Below, one piece after another: positions 17,814-17,981 of a stretch of 17,981 bases of DNA. Below the pieces are notes generated by a model. The model did not search any database, had not been told where the DNA came from, and saw only the letters and a program-made list of their open reading frames with translations. Both the position numbers and the translations under genes were made by a program. The first letter of the stretch is position 1. Every line of letters begins with the position of its first letter. Origin of the DNA: Terfezia claveryi (taxonomy: Eukaryota; Ascomycota; Pezizomycetes; Pezizales; Pezizaceae); contig WHUX01000593.1 in the NCBI GenBank assembly GCA_015179025.1, forward strand, positions 1-17,981. Direction: 5' to 3'.

Positions 17814-17981
17814 GGGGGAGGAAGAAATTTGTTAGAATTCCTGAAGAGTATTATGAAGCAGACAACTTGACTTGTAGGTCACTGTTGGTTTCGTCTGGAT
17901 TGACTCTCCAGTGCTTGATACTTATACCTTTTCCTATCTCTAGTGTGACTCACGGTAATTGTGATTATTTCCGTGTTGTGA
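17814..17981 (-). mobile_element. PLE copy P3, 3' tail only
   Basis: It begins (left) with five G and AGGAAGAAATTTG, matching the 3' ends of P1 and P2, and stays homologous to the right edge (to about 14257 in P2). It is the 3' end of an upstream head-to-tail copy and serves as the pseudo-LTR of P2. It contains a hammerhead with one core change. Confidence 0.87.
17848..17921 (-). ncRNA. Hammerhead ribozyme of P3 (core-mutated)
   Basis: It has the same architecture as P2: stem I AAGCA/UGCUU with GUAU/AUAC extension, stem II GUC/GAC with loop AAUCCA, GAAA, and GUC cleavage triplet (cut predicted between 17861 and 17860). The core reads CUGGAGA instead of CUGAAGA, so the invariant A of CUGA is G. 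Strongly reduced activity is expected; this is inference from the known core consensus. Confidence 0.74.

Overview
The window holds no recognisable host gene. It is a pile of retroelements nested in one another, most likely from a nuclear fungal genome. I lean towards a basidiomycete, because the Penelope-like elements lack a visible endonuclease and the LTR element has a single fused gag-pol frame. The host call is inference; no host marker is present. Base composition is AT-rich, and the LTR-element genes carry many stop codons, most explained by C-to-T or G-to-A changes at Gln, Arg and Trp codons.

Left part (1-12373): one Ty3/gypsy-type family nested in itself. The oldest layer, element B (+), has gag (3761-5100), protease (5100-5825) and reverse transcriptase/RNase H (7293-8940). 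Element A (-) sits in B's gag: its 5' LTR is 2320-3760 and its gag runs leftwards from 2271 off the window. Element C (+) sits in B's pol just after RNase H: its 5' LTR is 8941-10402 and its gag is 10452-12373. Two solo LTRs landed later: 410-1866 in A's gag (target duplication GATAG) and 5826-7287 in B's pol (target duplication GTGAT). All four LTRs are about 1.45 kb, begin TGTCA and end TGACA.

Right part (12374-17981): a head-to-tail array of a Penelope-like element (PLE) on the - strand, inserted in C's gag next to the zinc-knuckle sequence. P1 (12374-14083) is 5'-truncated. P2 (14084-17813) is nearly full length, with a 541-codon open RT reading frame (15066-16691) plus decayed N- and C-terminal extensions. 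P3 (17814 to the right edge) shows only its 3' tail. Each PLE copy ends, in its own sense, in a C-run, and just inside this lies a type I hammerhead ribozyme. P2's ribozyme has an intact core; those of P1 and P3 each carry a different core substitution.

How the parts fit: the LTR layers form an old self-nested, mutated heterochromatin-like cluster. The PLE array is the best-preserved and probably youngest layer. Its tandem arrangement places a ribozyme upstream and downstream of the P2 gene, as expected if cleavage trims a tandem transcript to one unit-length RNA of about 3.73 kb.
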